Positions 43,896-52,935 of a stretch of 64,000 nucleotides of DNA are shown piece after piece (the first letter of the stretch is position 1; each line of letters opens with the position of its first letter). Origin of the DNA: a bacterium (lineage in GTDB: Bacteria > UBP14 > UBA6098 > 4484-93); contig JAGGUN010000027.1 of assembly GCA_021158465.1 (NCBI GenBank), forward strand, positions 1-64,000. Direction: 5' to 3'. Below the pieces are notes generated by a model. It did no database searches, was not told the DNA's origin, and was given only the letters and a program-made list of their open reading frames with translations. The translations under genes and the position numbers were made by a program.

Positions 43896-45743
43896 TCACC
43901 TAAGAAGAACAAGCTTCTTGCTTATTTCTTTTCCACCTGAGGATGCCTTGAGGAAATAAACACCGCTCGGAGTGTCCTCTGCATCCCAGGTGAAACGATG
44001 AGAACCAGAAGGCAGATTGCCTGAAAATACATTCGTAACCTTCTCACCTTTCAGATTGTAGACAGAAACATCCACAAAAGCAGGCTCACCCAGAGCAAAT
44101 ACCAAAGTTGCAGACGAGTTGAACGGATTGGGGAAACAGGATAGAGCAAACCTCTTGATTCCGTTTATTATGGCATCGGAGATACCTGTCCCAGAAAGGA
44201 CAAAATCCTGGTCGGGGTAAGTCTCTCCCAGCCCTGCCCACAGGTCGATATGGTCAGGGGTGCGCTCACGATAGAGCGGATGATACGCCCCAATATGCCA
44301 ATCTCCAAAGAAAACATTGTCGAAAGAATAGCCACCCGAAGCATCGCTTCTAACATAACGCCACCCATCCTCACTTGGGAGGTCATCTGCTTTGATTATC
44401 ACATACGCCCCCTCAATAGGCGTCATATCGGACAGGGTAACCCTGCCAGAGATAGAAGGAAGGGTCGCGGTGACAGCAAAATCATAGCCCGTAAGCGAAT
44501 CCCCATCGGATACAGAGATAGAATAACTCTCCGGGTCAATCCCAGACTCGCCATCTATGCCAGTCACCCGAAGAATATAAGAACCAGGAGCAAGACGCAG
44601 CTTGTAACTGCCTTCTACATCCGTAGATGTCGAAAAGAATTCTCCACCCGCACCAGATTCCGCCTCGATATCCACACCGTAGATACCACTGTCATCCATC
44701 AGAGCAACACGCCCAGAGACCACACAGGGAAGTAGACTAACGGTAAAATCATAACCGAACAGGTCCGAGCCGGCAACAGTAACCATATAATACTCTGGAT
44801 CAGTAGTATACCCCTCTCCAACATTCAGGAAAAGATACTCCGACGCCTCCGATGGAACCCCTATGGAATATTCTCCACCAGACTCGATAAAACAAAAACT
44901 AATTGTTCCAGACACCATAGCAACACCCATAAGGAACATCGATGGCTCACCAAAAGAGGAGGTGTAATCCGGAGGAACTGTTATGTTCCCGTGAATGAAT
45001 GTAGTGAAACGAGCAATTTCGACATCGCAGGTTATAACGCTATCGGTGCCGAGGTGAACTGAATCAACCTCGAAACTGCTCTCGTGAGTGCCCGTGGGGT
45101 CCAGCACACCCACAGTATAATCTCCGGGCTCATCGAGGTTCACCACATAAACACCATCCTCGTTGGTTACACCAATGTTCTCGGAACCATCCTCACCCTC
45201 AACTGGCTCAACCAACACAAAGACATCTGGTATAGGCTCTCCTGTGCCTTCCTCTGAGACCCTGCCTCTGATACAGGGCGGTTCCGGCTCCTCCATTACA
45301 GGCTCTCCCTCATTCACCCTAAGGCTCGCCGTAGCAGAGGATGCATCCTCGTCCGTACCACGAATGATAAAATTGACCCCCCCCACAAAGGACGGAAAGA
45401 CCTCCATAAAGAATGTATGCTCAAGCCTGCCGTTCACAGTAGAATCATCATCACCTGGGATAAGCCAGTCACCATCATCCCAGCCGATAGATGGAACCCC
45501 ATCGATTATGCCGAAATAGTCAAGAGGTTCATCGGCATCATCAATCGTTCCAGAACCGTTCACATCGAGATAAACCTCAATAAGCACAGTATTCCCCGGA
45601 GACGAGAGATCAGCCTCCAGGAGCACATCACAAGGCGGTGTCACCTCGAGATGCGAGGCTCCATCAAGATGAATATAACTTATCGCAAAAGCAGGCACCA
45701 CAAGAAACAGCATCATCGGAAGAACAAAAAACAGCTTCCTCAT
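43896..45743 (-). CDS. Secreted carboxypeptidase-regulatory-repeat protein, type IX-type sorted
   Basis: A 615-residue protein. Signal peptide MRKLFFVLPMMLFLVVPAFA. An N-terminal domain (~22-150) is followed by at least four carboxypeptidase-regulatory-like/Cna-B units (starting IRGRVSEEGTGEPIPDVFV, ...VSGRVALMDDSGIYGVDIE, ISGRVTLSDMTPIEGAYVII). The sorting domain covers the last ~80 residues: CFPNPFNSSA, VYNLKGEKV, SGVYFLKAS, terminal VLLR. Probably a surface scaffold. GGGAGG ribosome-binding site. Its stop is 1 nt from the convergent stop. Confidence 0.87.
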   Translation of the reverse strand: MRKLFFVLPMMLFLVVPAFAISYIHLDGASHLEVTPPCDVLLEADLSSPGNTVLIEVYLDVNGSGTIDDADEPLDYFGIIDGVPSIGWDDGDWLIPGDDDSTVNGRLEHTFFMEVFPSFVGGVNFIIRGTDEDASSATASLRVNEGEPVMEEPEPPCIRGRVSEEGTGEPIPDVFVLVEPVEGEDGSENIGVTNEDGVYVVNLDEPGDYTVGVLDPTGTHESSFEVDSVHLGTDSVITCDVEIARFTTFIHGNITVPPDYTSSFGEPSMFLMGVAMVSGTISFCFIESGGEYSIGVPSEASEYLFLNVGEGYTTDPEYYMVTVAGSDLFGYDFTVSLLPCVVSGRVALMDDSGIYGVDIEAESGAGGEFFSTSTDVEGSYKLRLAPGSYILRVTGIDGESGIDPESYSISVSDGDSLTGYDFAVTATLPSISGRVTLSDMTPIEGAYVIIKADDLPSEDGWRYVRSDASGGYSFDNVFFGDWHIGAYHPLYRERTPDHIDLWAGLGETYPDQDFVLSGTGISDAIINGIKRFALSCFPNPFNSSATLVFALGEPAFVDVSVYNLKGEKVTNVFSGNLPSGSHRFTWDAEDTPSGVYFLKASSGGKEISKKLVLLR

Positions 45744-45787
45744 AACTCTACCTCCCTTTTATCCCAAATCAATGTTTTTAGGTAAGC

Positions 45788-45816
45788 AAAATAAGGACAG
45801 AAACCAGAGAAGTCAA
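45788..45816 (-). promoter_or_regulatory. Promoter for the 45.7 kb secreted protein gene
   Basis: Minus strand TTGACT (45816-45811), 17-nt spacer, TATTTT (45793-45788). The leader is about 38 nt and has a GGGAGG ribosome-binding site. Confidence 0.65.
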
Positions 45817-45829
45817 GCAATTAATTGTC

Positions 45830-46270
45830 TCAAGACCATACTATCGCCTTTATGTTCTTCAGCTTATTTTTATGCGTATGCTCAAGTCTTCCCAGCTCAT
45901 TGAAGAGAAGTTGCAAGCGACGACGAGAAACAGTCTTCGCAATATCAAAGAGCAGGAGCTCTGTCTCCTCCTGCCAGCGAAGGCATTCTGAGAGAGCCTC
46001 ATTTATTGCTACCCTGTCGTTCTTCTTAATCACAACAACTGGCAAGTCACCCTTAACATCGAGCTTGGCAGCTATTCGTATATCACCTATGGCTGATGCA
46101 ATCCGCTCGGTAAAAGCCTTTATCCCGTTTGCTTCCTCAGCAAGTGCAAGAAAAGCCTTCCGCTGAACCTGGCTCTCACTGCTTAAGGCAATCCTCACAT
46201 AAAGCTTATGCCTTGCCTTCTGAAACTCAACTATCCCAGACAGAAGTTTCTTTACACTGTAGCTTGACAT
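45830..46270 (-). CDS. Small helical protein, perhaps ferritin/rubrerythrin-like
   Basis: A 146-residue, almost all-helical protein. Late in the chain is LEHTHKNKL (E-x-x-H-like), and an Ala/Glu-rich helix (FLALAEEANGIKAFTERI) occurs mid-chain, which recalls the metal-binding helices of rubrerythrin. The first helix lacks clear metal ligands, so this may be a degenerate or unrelated four-helix bundle. It lies 43 nt behind recG in the same direction and probably shares its transcript. Function unknown. Confidence 0.7.
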   Translation of the reverse strand: MSSYSVKKLLSGIVEFQKARHKLYVRIALSSESQVQRKAFLALAEEANGIKAFTERIASAIGDIRIAAKLDVKGDLPVVVIKKNDRVAINEALSECLRWQEETELLLFDIAKTVSRRRLQLLFNELGRLEHTHKNKLKNIKAIVWS

Positions 46271-46313
46271 CTATACCCTTATCGGATGCTGGCTACACAA
46301 TCTTAAGGTAATC

Positions 46314-48329
46314 TCACGGTGCAATATCAAGTGGGAAGCGCCACCTATTAAGCAATGCTGAGCGGATGAATCTGCTCTGAGGGAGAGAAAACTTTGGGTC
46401 TCTCTCAACAAGTTTTTCTGCAAGCTCCCGTCCTGATTGGATGAGTGACGAGAACTGCTTATGCGACAGCAAGTCGAAACCCAACCTTCCTGACTGCTCC
46501 TCTCCCCAGATATTACCGACACCACGGGAAAGCATATCGAACTCGGAAATCTCGAACCCGTCGGTTGAACGAGCAAGAAATTCAAGCCTCTCGCGAGCCT
46601 CTGACCCCTCCGGAGCATCGGTCAGCAGGATACAGATAGCCTCATCTCCTCCCCTCCCTATCCTACCTCGCATCTGATGAAGCTGTGACAAGCCGAAACG
46701 CTCCGCTGACTCAATCAGCATAAGGTTCGCCGAATGTACATCAAGTCCAACCTCGATAATATTCGTGGAGACAAGTATCCTTACCTTCCCTGACCTGAAA
46801 TCATCGAGAACAGATGCTCTCTCTGAAGCCGGCATCTTCCCGTGAATCTCCGCAGATGGAACATCTGGAAAACGCCTCCTTATCCTTCTTATCCCTTCCT
46901 TCAATGAGGAGACCTCATCGGTCTTCTGGATAACCGGATGAATGATGAACAGCCGTTCACCTTCCTCCAGCCTCTTCTCGAGGTAGTCAAACACCCTCTC
47001 CCGCGCGGAGAAATCCCTAACATATGTTCTCACCCTAACAGGGTTTGGGCGGTGCCTCAGAGTGGATACATCAAGGTCACCAAAGTAGGCTAAAGCAAGG
47101 GTTCTTGGTATAGGAGTTGCCGTCATCATCAAAAGATGACCACGCTCCATTCTCGAGAGGAGCTTCATCCTCTGGGAGACCCCAAATCGCTGCTGTTCGT
47201 CTATTACCAGAAGCGCAAGTCGGGAGAACTCAAGACGCTCATCAAACATTGCATGCGTGCCAACAAGGATGTCAATGTCACCTGATGCAATACCAAGCAT
47301 AATACGAGAACGTTCGATCGGATCGGTTGCACCAGTCAAAAGGGCAATACTTGCCCTGTTCCCAAGAATTCTTACAAGATTCCTGTAGTGCTGGTGCGCA
47401 AGGACAAAAGTCGGAACAAGAAAAACCACCTGATACCCTCGCTCGACGAACGCCAACATAAGAACCACCGCACAGGCAGTCTTTCCACTCCCCACCTCAC
47501 CCTGGAGAAGACGCGACATACCACACCCAGACGATACATCCCAGGCAAACTCACCAAGGACACGCCTCTGCTCAGAAGTAAACCTAAACGGAAAGACCTC
47601 ACGGGCAACTCGGAGAAGCTCATCTACAGAAACAGGTAATCTAATAGCGGACCGCCTCCTCCTCCTTATAACAAACGCTATCTGATTCATCAGCACCTCA
47701 AAGGAAAGAAGAGCTCGCATAGCACCTCTTGCCTCATCTAAATTCGCCGGGAAATGGGCAGAAAGATAGGCGGACTTCGGAGAAAATCTATATCCCTCAA
47801 ACTCAAATCTATCATCCGGGAGCAGAGCGAGCGCAGATTTTACTATGGACACAAACCGCTTTCTCCCAACAGAAGATAACCCGTGAGGAAGAAAATATAC
47901 CGGCTTAAGCCCTGCTTTTCTATCCTCTGGCGAGACAAGCGTTGGATGAGCAAAGCTCGGCTTGCCACGGACAATCTTCGCTCTACCCAGGATACACACA
48001 TTCTTCCCTTTACCAAAGATAGCCGAAAGATACGGTGCCCACCAAAAGAAGAGGATCTCCGCGGTCCCAGTATTATCCCTCAAACGGGCGCGAAAGAATT
48101 TCCTGCCAAAAAAGCTTGTGCCAACTATCTCACCGCAGACAAGGTATCGACCGTCAGCCTTTATATTTCCTATCGGTGTCTGTCGCGGAACCTCCTCATA
48201 CCGAGCAGGAAGAATATCGATTATATCACCGATTGTCTCTATCCCCGCGGAGGCAAACCGCTTCTGAAGCTTCGGTCCCACACCTTTAACCTTTATCGTG
48301 GAAAGGGATGCTGCTTGCCAGAAATCCAT
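46314..48329 (-). CDS. recG: ATP-dependent DNA helicase RecG
   Basis: 671 residues from the ATG at 48329 (MDFWQAASLSTIKVKGVGPK); the frame opens further at 48392 but with no signal. Branch-migrating helicase that reverses stalled forks and processes Holliday junctions. Wedge/OB domain ~35-170; ATPase motifs GEVGSGKT, IDEQQRFGVSQRMKL, MTATPIPRTLALA, EVGLDVHSANLMLIE, HQMRGRIGRG. Motif II reads DEQQ rather than the usual DEQH. No Shine-Dalgarno; a TTGAAA/TATATT pair just before 48329 would give a leaderless start (weak). Confidence 0.96.
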   Translation of the reverse strand: MDFWQAASLSTIKVKGVGPKLQKRFASAGIETIGDIIDILPARYEEVPRQTPIGNIKADGRYLVCGEIVGTSFFGRKFFRARLRDNTGTAEILFFWWAPYLSAIFGKGKNVCILGRAKIVRGKPSFAHPTLVSPEDRKAGLKPVYFLPHGLSSVGRKRFVSIVKSALALLPDDRFEFEGYRFSPKSAYLSAHFPANLDEARGAMRALLSFEVLMNQIAFVIRRRRRSAIRLPVSVDELLRVAREVFPFRFTSEQRRVLGEFAWDVSSGCGMSRLLQGEVGSGKTACAVVLMLAFVERGYQVVFLVPTFVLAHQHYRNLVRILGNRASIALLTGATDPIERSRIMLGIASGDIDILVGTHAMFDERLEFSRLALLVIDEQQRFGVSQRMKLLSRMERGHLLMMTATPIPRTLALAYFGDLDVSTLRHRPNPVRVRTYVRDFSARERVFDYLEKRLEEGERLFIIHPVIQKTDEVSSLKEGIRRIRRRFPDVPSAEIHGKMPASERASVLDDFRSGKVRILVSTNIIEVGLDVHSANLMLIESAERFGLSQLHQMRGRIGRGGDEAICILLTDAPEGSEARERLEFLARSTDGFEISEFDMLSRGVGNIWGEEQSGRLGFDLLSHKQFSSLIQSGRELAEKLVERDPKFSLPQSRFIRSALLNRWRFPLDIAP

Positions 48330-48375
48330 CCTATAAATATAATCCACAGCAAGAAATTTCAAAATGGGTTTCTTC

Positions 48376-48403
48376 TTGCTAACAGAACACATTTTTGTAT
48401 CTT
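48376..48403 (+). promoter_or_regulatory. Possible promoter for DUF4837 lipoprotein
   Basis: TTGCTA (48376-48381), 16-nt spacer, TATCTT (48398-48403). ATG is 14 nt downstream without a Shine-Dalgarno. Weak match. Confidence 0.3.
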
Positions 48404-48417
48404 ATCTTCACTTAAGT

Positions 48418-49437
48418 ATGCGGGGAATAAGCCTCTTATCAATCCTCTCTTTTGCCCTTCTTGCGATCGGGTGCAGCGGGTATAAGCCCGACGCAATAGG
48501 GAGCTATAACGAACTTATAACCTTCGGCGACAGGGCAACGGTCGATTCTGTTAAGCCAGCCCTTATAGATGTCTGGTGCAGAACCATCCGAACACCGCAG
48601 GAGGAGAAGCTATACCGAATAATCTGCAAGAAGCCGGAGGAATTCAAACATTACAAGAAATATCGGAACCTGCTTTTAATAGGAAGAATTGGAGCTTATG
48701 ACCCAATCTCCAGGATGGTGACAGAGGCACTTGATTCGGCAGCTCTCGAGGAGGCAAGGCTCGGCATCTCGTATATCTTCACCAAACAGGATATCTGGGC
48801 AAGGGGTCAGTTGGTTATATTTCTTGTCTCACCAGACGCAAATCTCCTGTCAGCAAACCTGATACACGATAGAAGAGAACTATTCAGATATTTAGACCAA
48901 TCGGTCAACGAGAGGCTGTCGGAATGGCTATACGACAAGGTCCAGGGAATGGGTGAGCAGTTTGAAATCGAGGACTCGTTGAAAAAACTTTTCGGCTACT
49001 CCATCCGCATACCGAGAAACTTCTACATAGAGACGCTGTCGGACAACTTTGTCTGGCTACGAGCACTATCCCCAGACAGGTGGGTGTTCATTTGGTTCAC
49101 AGAGAAACCACCGGATAGCATGTCTATCAAGTGGTGGAGAGAAACAAGGGACAGCCTTTGTGCACTCTATTATGAGGGGGACATCGTCGTTGCTGGAACA
49201 GAACAGCTGGAACAAACGGAGGGGTTAGGCGATAATCCTGTCTACAAGATAAGGTCGCTCTGGAAGAACCCGCATTCCCTTCTGGGAGGACCAATACTTT
49301 CTTACATCCTCCACGATGAGAGAACAGGTAGACTGTATATAATCGATTGTGCTTTATTCGCTGCCGGCACAAGGAAAGAACCGTACCTCAGGCATTTGCA
49401 GATAATAGCGGAAAGTTTCAGACCAGTTTCAGAATAG
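48418..49437 (+). CDS. DUF4837-family lipoprotein
   Basis: 339 residues from the ATG at 48418, which places a lipobox directly (AIGCSG, Cys19); an in-frame ATG at 48364 would add a hydrophobic extension. The mature part (GYKPDAIGSYNELITFGD..., then ...YRNLLLIGRI and IPRNFYIETLSDNFVWLRAL) resembles DUF4837, so far best known from Bacteroidetes. Function unknown; probably sits on the periplasmic face of a membrane. No ribosome-binding site. The 3' end overlaps the convergent DUF72 gene by 9 nt. Confidence 0.85.
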   Translation: MRGISLLSILSFALLAIGCSGYKPDAIGSYNELITFGDRATVDSVKPALIDVWCRTIRTPQEEKLYRIICKKPEEFKHYKKYRNLLLIGRIGAYDPISRMVTEALDSAALEEARLGISYIFTKQDIWARGQLVIFLVSPDANLLSANLIHDRRELFRYLDQSVNERLSEWLYDKVQGMGEQFEIEDSLKKLFGYSIRIPRNFYIETLSDNFVWLRALSPDRWVFIWFTEKPPDSMSIKWWRETRDSLCALYYEGDIVVAGTEQLEQTEGLGDNPVYKIRSLWKNPHSLLGGPILSYILHDERTGRLYIIDCALFAAGTRKEPYLRHLQIIAESFRPVSE

Positions 49438-50232
49438 CCTATTCGGGAGCTTACCTGTCGCCTGACCGAGAAGACGCTTGAACCTTAGCGCATCACCCGC
49501 CGCTTGACCATTGGTGCAGTTGTTGAAAAAAACAAAAAACTTCTCCGCCTTTTCCTCCAATCCGCCGATATCGGAGACAAAGACAGCAAGCTCACTATCT
49601 GAGTATGAATAGTCATACCGCGCCTTTTCACCATCATACCAGTGGTTGCTTCTGCCGTGCAGTCTGAGGTACCCAAGATTCGATGCTACCTTCGGTATGT
49701 ACGGGAAAAGCCTTGGAAGCGGCGGCTCATCAACAATGCAGTAGCCTATGCCCTTATCCCTTAAAAATTCGAACGACCGCTCCTGCGCCCAGCTCGGGTT
49801 CCTGAACTCAACAACGAGAGGAAAAGGAGATAGTTTCTCTTTCAGAAGCTCGAGATAATCGAGCGACTTCTGCGAGAAGAAGAAATCCGGCGGCATCTGG
49901 GCAAGAAAGGCAGCGAGGCGTCCCGTCCCACCAAACGGCGAGAAAGAATCCTTGAACCTGTCAAGCTTCGGCTGAAGAGGACCAACAGTCCGCTCGTGTG
50001 TGAGACCCCTGTGGAGCTTGACAGTGAAGACAAAATCATCCGATGTCCGAGAAAGCATCGCCTCAAACGAACGAGGCGAGGGAACAGAGTAGAACGTAAA
50101 GTTCAACTCCACACAGTCAAAACCAAGCACCTGCTCGTAATAGGTGAGAGCATCTTCACCCTTAATATCTGGTGGATAAACTATCCCCTTCCAATCGGGG
50201 AACAGGAAACCGCTTGTGCCAACCCTTATCAT
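49429..50232 (-). CDS. DUF72-family protein
   Basis: A 267-residue TIM-barrel-like protein of the DUF72/YecE family: MIRVGTSGFLFPDWKGIVYPP at the start, YYEQVLGFDCVELNFTFYSVPS, VEFRNPSWA, and YLRLHGR near the C-terminus. Biochemical function is not established for the family. It overlaps the upstream sorted protein by 4 nt, so it is the last gene of the glycan operon. Confidence 0.94.
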   Translation of the reverse strand: MIRVGTSGFLFPDWKGIVYPPDIKGEDALTYYEQVLGFDCVELNFTFYSVPSPRSFEAMLSRTSDDFVFTVKLHRGLTHERTVGPLQPKLDRFKDSFSPFGGTGRLAAFLAQMPPDFFFSQKSLDYLELLKEKLSPFPLVVEFRNPSWAQERSFEFLRDKGIGYCIVDEPPLPRLFPYIPKVASNLGYLRLHGRSNHWYDGEKARYDYSYSDSELAVFVSDIGGLEEKAEKFFVFFNNCTNGQAAGDALRFKRLLGQATGKLPNRLF

Positions 50233-52925
50233 TTGAGAAGGAGAAGCCTCTTCACATCGGAAAAAGATCCTGCCCTCATACGGCAGAAATAGACCCCAGA
50301 AGGCAGATTACCTGCATCCCATAGAACGGCATATCTCCCCGGTGCGGAGGGAGTCTGTCTGATGTCGGCAACCTTCTTACCCAGAATATCGAATATCTCA
50401 AGATGAACAGGAACAGCACCGGCAACCGTATACTCAATCCTGCAGACGGAGTTAAACGGATTCGGGAAAGCATCTTTCAGAGCAAATTCATAAGGTATAC
50501 TCTCACCTACACCAAGCAATCTAAAATCGAGAAGAATTGCCGCAGTATCATACGGTTGAACAAGCTCGGTCTCACTGAGATAGACAAGCAGCGTCTCCGG
50601 CTCTGTATCTTCAACATAGACAACGGCACGCCCATCGGAGAACTCCGGGTCAGATGGAGTAAATCTTGCTGAACCGTCGGGGTTCCCCTCAAGCCAGTAA
50701 AGGTCAACAACACCATCATAAGGGAGAACCTCCTCACAGGATATATCCCTGATAGAGAAAACCAGAGAATCGAGTGTGCTGTCAACCGAACAGACAGCTG
50801 GAACCTCATCCGGATAGACGAGTCCCAAAGAGATAAGCTCTGCATCATAGAAGATAGGCGATGGCTCACCGTCAACAAGCGAGAAACTGATAGCGAGCGT
50901 CTCGGCATCGAGATTGGTGAACGCTATATGCCCGAAACCGGCTGTTATCGGAATGTAAGCCGTATCCATATACGGCACAAAGGAGCCGTTCGGGTTCGAT
51001 TCTGTAACAGAGAGAGCAACCGCTCCGCTCCAGAAGCTGTTTATTCCATCGTAAGTCATAAGTGCAAGCGTCCCCTCGACAGTCTCCCCCGCGATAAACC
51101 GCCCAGGGAGATCAAATGACACAAGAACCCCAGCACTCTCAAGACCCAAAAATGTCAGGGTCACCGGAGAGCTTGGCAGAAGAGAGCCTGTGGCACAAAC
51201 ATCTACCTCCTCCGCGACATCGTCGGAGATATAGAACAGTCCCATCCCGTTGGTAAGTGCAACCACTCCATCAGGCGGGATGACCTCGGCAGAGCCGGAA
51301 GCAGAGATGTTCACCAGCCCGGAGTAGGAGGTGTCTATCTCACCGGTCAGATTATTCACCGCACCAACGGCAAGAGTAACGTCATCACCGACACGGAAGA
51401 TACCCATACCGGACGAGAAAATCTTGTACTGATTCCCAGGCGACGACGACACACCGAAGAACTCAACCTCCCTCTCAACGGACTCATTGATATATCCACC
51501 CCCGAATATTCCGACCTCTCTTCTGTCCTTCGCAACAAGCGTCACACTTTGGGGGGTATCGGTTGTTATGCCTACAAGACACTGCCCGTCCTCAAGCCAG
51601 ATATATCCATCCGTCTCCTCATCGGAGTTGTGGTCGTAAAGTGTCAGGTCCACACCGTTCGCCTCGAGATAATACCAGCCGGAGGCAGAAGCATCTACAT
51701 TCCCCGCATAGTCTAAAATTCTCACTGTTGCAGGCAATTCACCTCCCACATACCAGCCAGCAGGAACAGATAGTCCGAGCCTTATTCCCCTTCCCTCAGG
51801 ATAGAATGGTGAGCAGAAGATAAAAGGCGGGGCAAATGTTGAGTCGGAAAGCTCTATATCTACTATAACACCGGCTGAATCGGGTTCTGTATCCTCGACG
51901 GCAAAACCACCAAAACCGCCTTCAAGCGTGAGCCAGCCGGCAGGTGAAACGGTCGCCGACTCCGAACCGGTTATATCAGTAATATGTGGGAGGAAATCGA
52001 GCTCACCATCAAAATGAACAGGCTCATACTCGCCCGACACAGTGAAAACAACGAATCTGTTCGGATAACCGACTGTGCTCTGTGCACCGTAAGGAGAATA
52101 TGCTGTAACGAGACACGGCTCATCGGGGGCGACGACGAGAACGGTAAACTCAGGAGAAGGAAGAAGCATATCCTCCGAATCAGATACTGTCGAGTAAGCT
52201 TGAAGCCAGAGCGTCTCCGGTTCGCTGTCGGATATGGTAAAATAACCTGCACCTCCGAGCACCGTAACATCGACAGAATCACCAGACTCCCCGGAAAACA
52301 GGCTGGAAACAGCAGCAGAACCATCAGGATTGCTTTCCCTGAGAATCTTCACGGAGAAGATACCAGAAGCAAACCCCATCTCGCCCTCACGATAAGACGA
52401 TGTAGGAACTCCCATAGCATCGACAGGCAAAACCCGATAGAAGGCAAAAGGCGAACCAGAAACAGGATACCTGTGTGAGCCATCGATTACAAGAGAAGTG
52501 GCATCTCCACCAGATGATAAGAACCTAAACGGGAAATAAGTTGATGGGGTAATCCTACCCCTCAAGTCGTAAACACGCACAAGGATATACTCTGCCTCCG
52601 TGTCGCCCATAAAGAGAAACGCTTCTCCTTCATCGAGTGTAACCTCATCAACAGGCGTGGAGAAATCCGGTGGAACAAAGAACTCAACACTGCCGTCAGG
52701 GTTCTCCTCTACTACATCGAAGGCAACACTGCCGGAGAAACTCGTATCCGTCTCTCCAGACAACCCCCTCGCAGAGACAATAATTATCGCCATATCACCA
52801 CAGACAACCCGCTGTGTGAGGCTCGTAAGCGTCAAGTAACTCGCAGAAACAGTATCCGGCGGAGCGGAAAAGGCAGAGGAAAGATAAAAAAGCGACACAG
52901 AAAAAACCAGAAATACCTTCATCAT
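50229..52925 (-). CDS. Giant secreted protein with type IX-type sorting domain
   Basis: 898 residues from the ATG at 52925, preceded by GGAGG; the frame opens further at 53066 inside the neighbour. Signal peptide MMKVFLVFSVSLFYLSSAFS. The body is a chain of ~8-9 Ig/filamin-like units, many with a 'NPDGSA/V' turn and an ED(T/D)EPE(T/S) motif, e.g. NPDGSVEFF, NPDGSAAVS, NPNGSFVPY, NPDGSARFT. The sorting domain covers the last ~80 residues: AFPNPFNSV, IFDILGKKV, SGVYFCRM, terminal LLLK. It sits between a glycosyltransferase and DUF72 in the glycan operon, so export and glycosylation or anchoring of this protein may be linked (inference). Confidence 0.88.
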   Translation of the reverse strand: MMKVFLVFSVSLFYLSSAFSAPPDTVSASYLTLTSLTQRVVCGDMAIIIVSARGLSGETDTSFSGSVAFDVVEENPDGSVEFFVPPDFSTPVDEVTLDEGEAFLFMGDTEAEYILVRVYDLRGRITPSTYFPFRFLSSGGDATSLVIDGSHRYPVSGSPFAFYRVLPVDAMGVPTSSYREGEMGFASGIFSVKILRESNPDGSAAVSSLFSGESGDSVDVTVLGGAGYFTISDSEPETLWLQAYSTVSDSEDMLLPSPEFTVLVVAPDEPCLVTAYSPYGAQSTVGYPNRFVVFTVSGEYEPVHFDGELDFLPHITDITGSESATVSPAGWLTLEGGFGGFAVEDTEPDSAGVIVDIELSDSTFAPPFIFCSPFYPEGRGIRLGLSVPAGWYVGGELPATVRILDYAGNVDASASGWYYLEANGVDLTLYDHNSDEETDGYIWLEDGQCLVGITTDTPQSVTLVAKDRREVGIFGGGYINESVEREVEFFGVSSSPGNQYKIFSSGMGIFRVGDDVTLAVGAVNNLTGEIDTSYSGLVNISASGSAEVIPPDGVVALTNGMGLFYISDDVAEEVDVCATGSLLPSSPVTLTFLGLESAGVLVSFDLPGRFIAGETVEGTLALMTYDGINSFWSGAVALSVTESNPNGSFVPYMDTAYIPITAGFGHIAFTNLDAETLAISFSLVDGEPSPIFYDAELISLGLVYPDEVPAVCSVDSTLDSLVFSIRDISCEEVLPYDGVVDLYWLEGNPDGSARFTPSDPEFSDGRAVVYVEDTEPETLLVYLSETELVQPYDTAAILLDFRLLGVGESIPYEFALKDAFPNPFNSVCRIEYTVAGAVPVHLEIFDILGKKVADIRQTPSAPGRYAVLWDAGNLPSGVYFCRMRAGSFSDVKRLLLLK

Positions 52926-52935
52926 AATATACCTC

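Noticed and set aside
48364-48417. Upstream in-frame start for the DUF4837 lipoprotein
   Set aside because: Starting at 48418 puts the lipobox Cys at position 19, the normal place; the longer form would have a second hydrophobic stretch in front.
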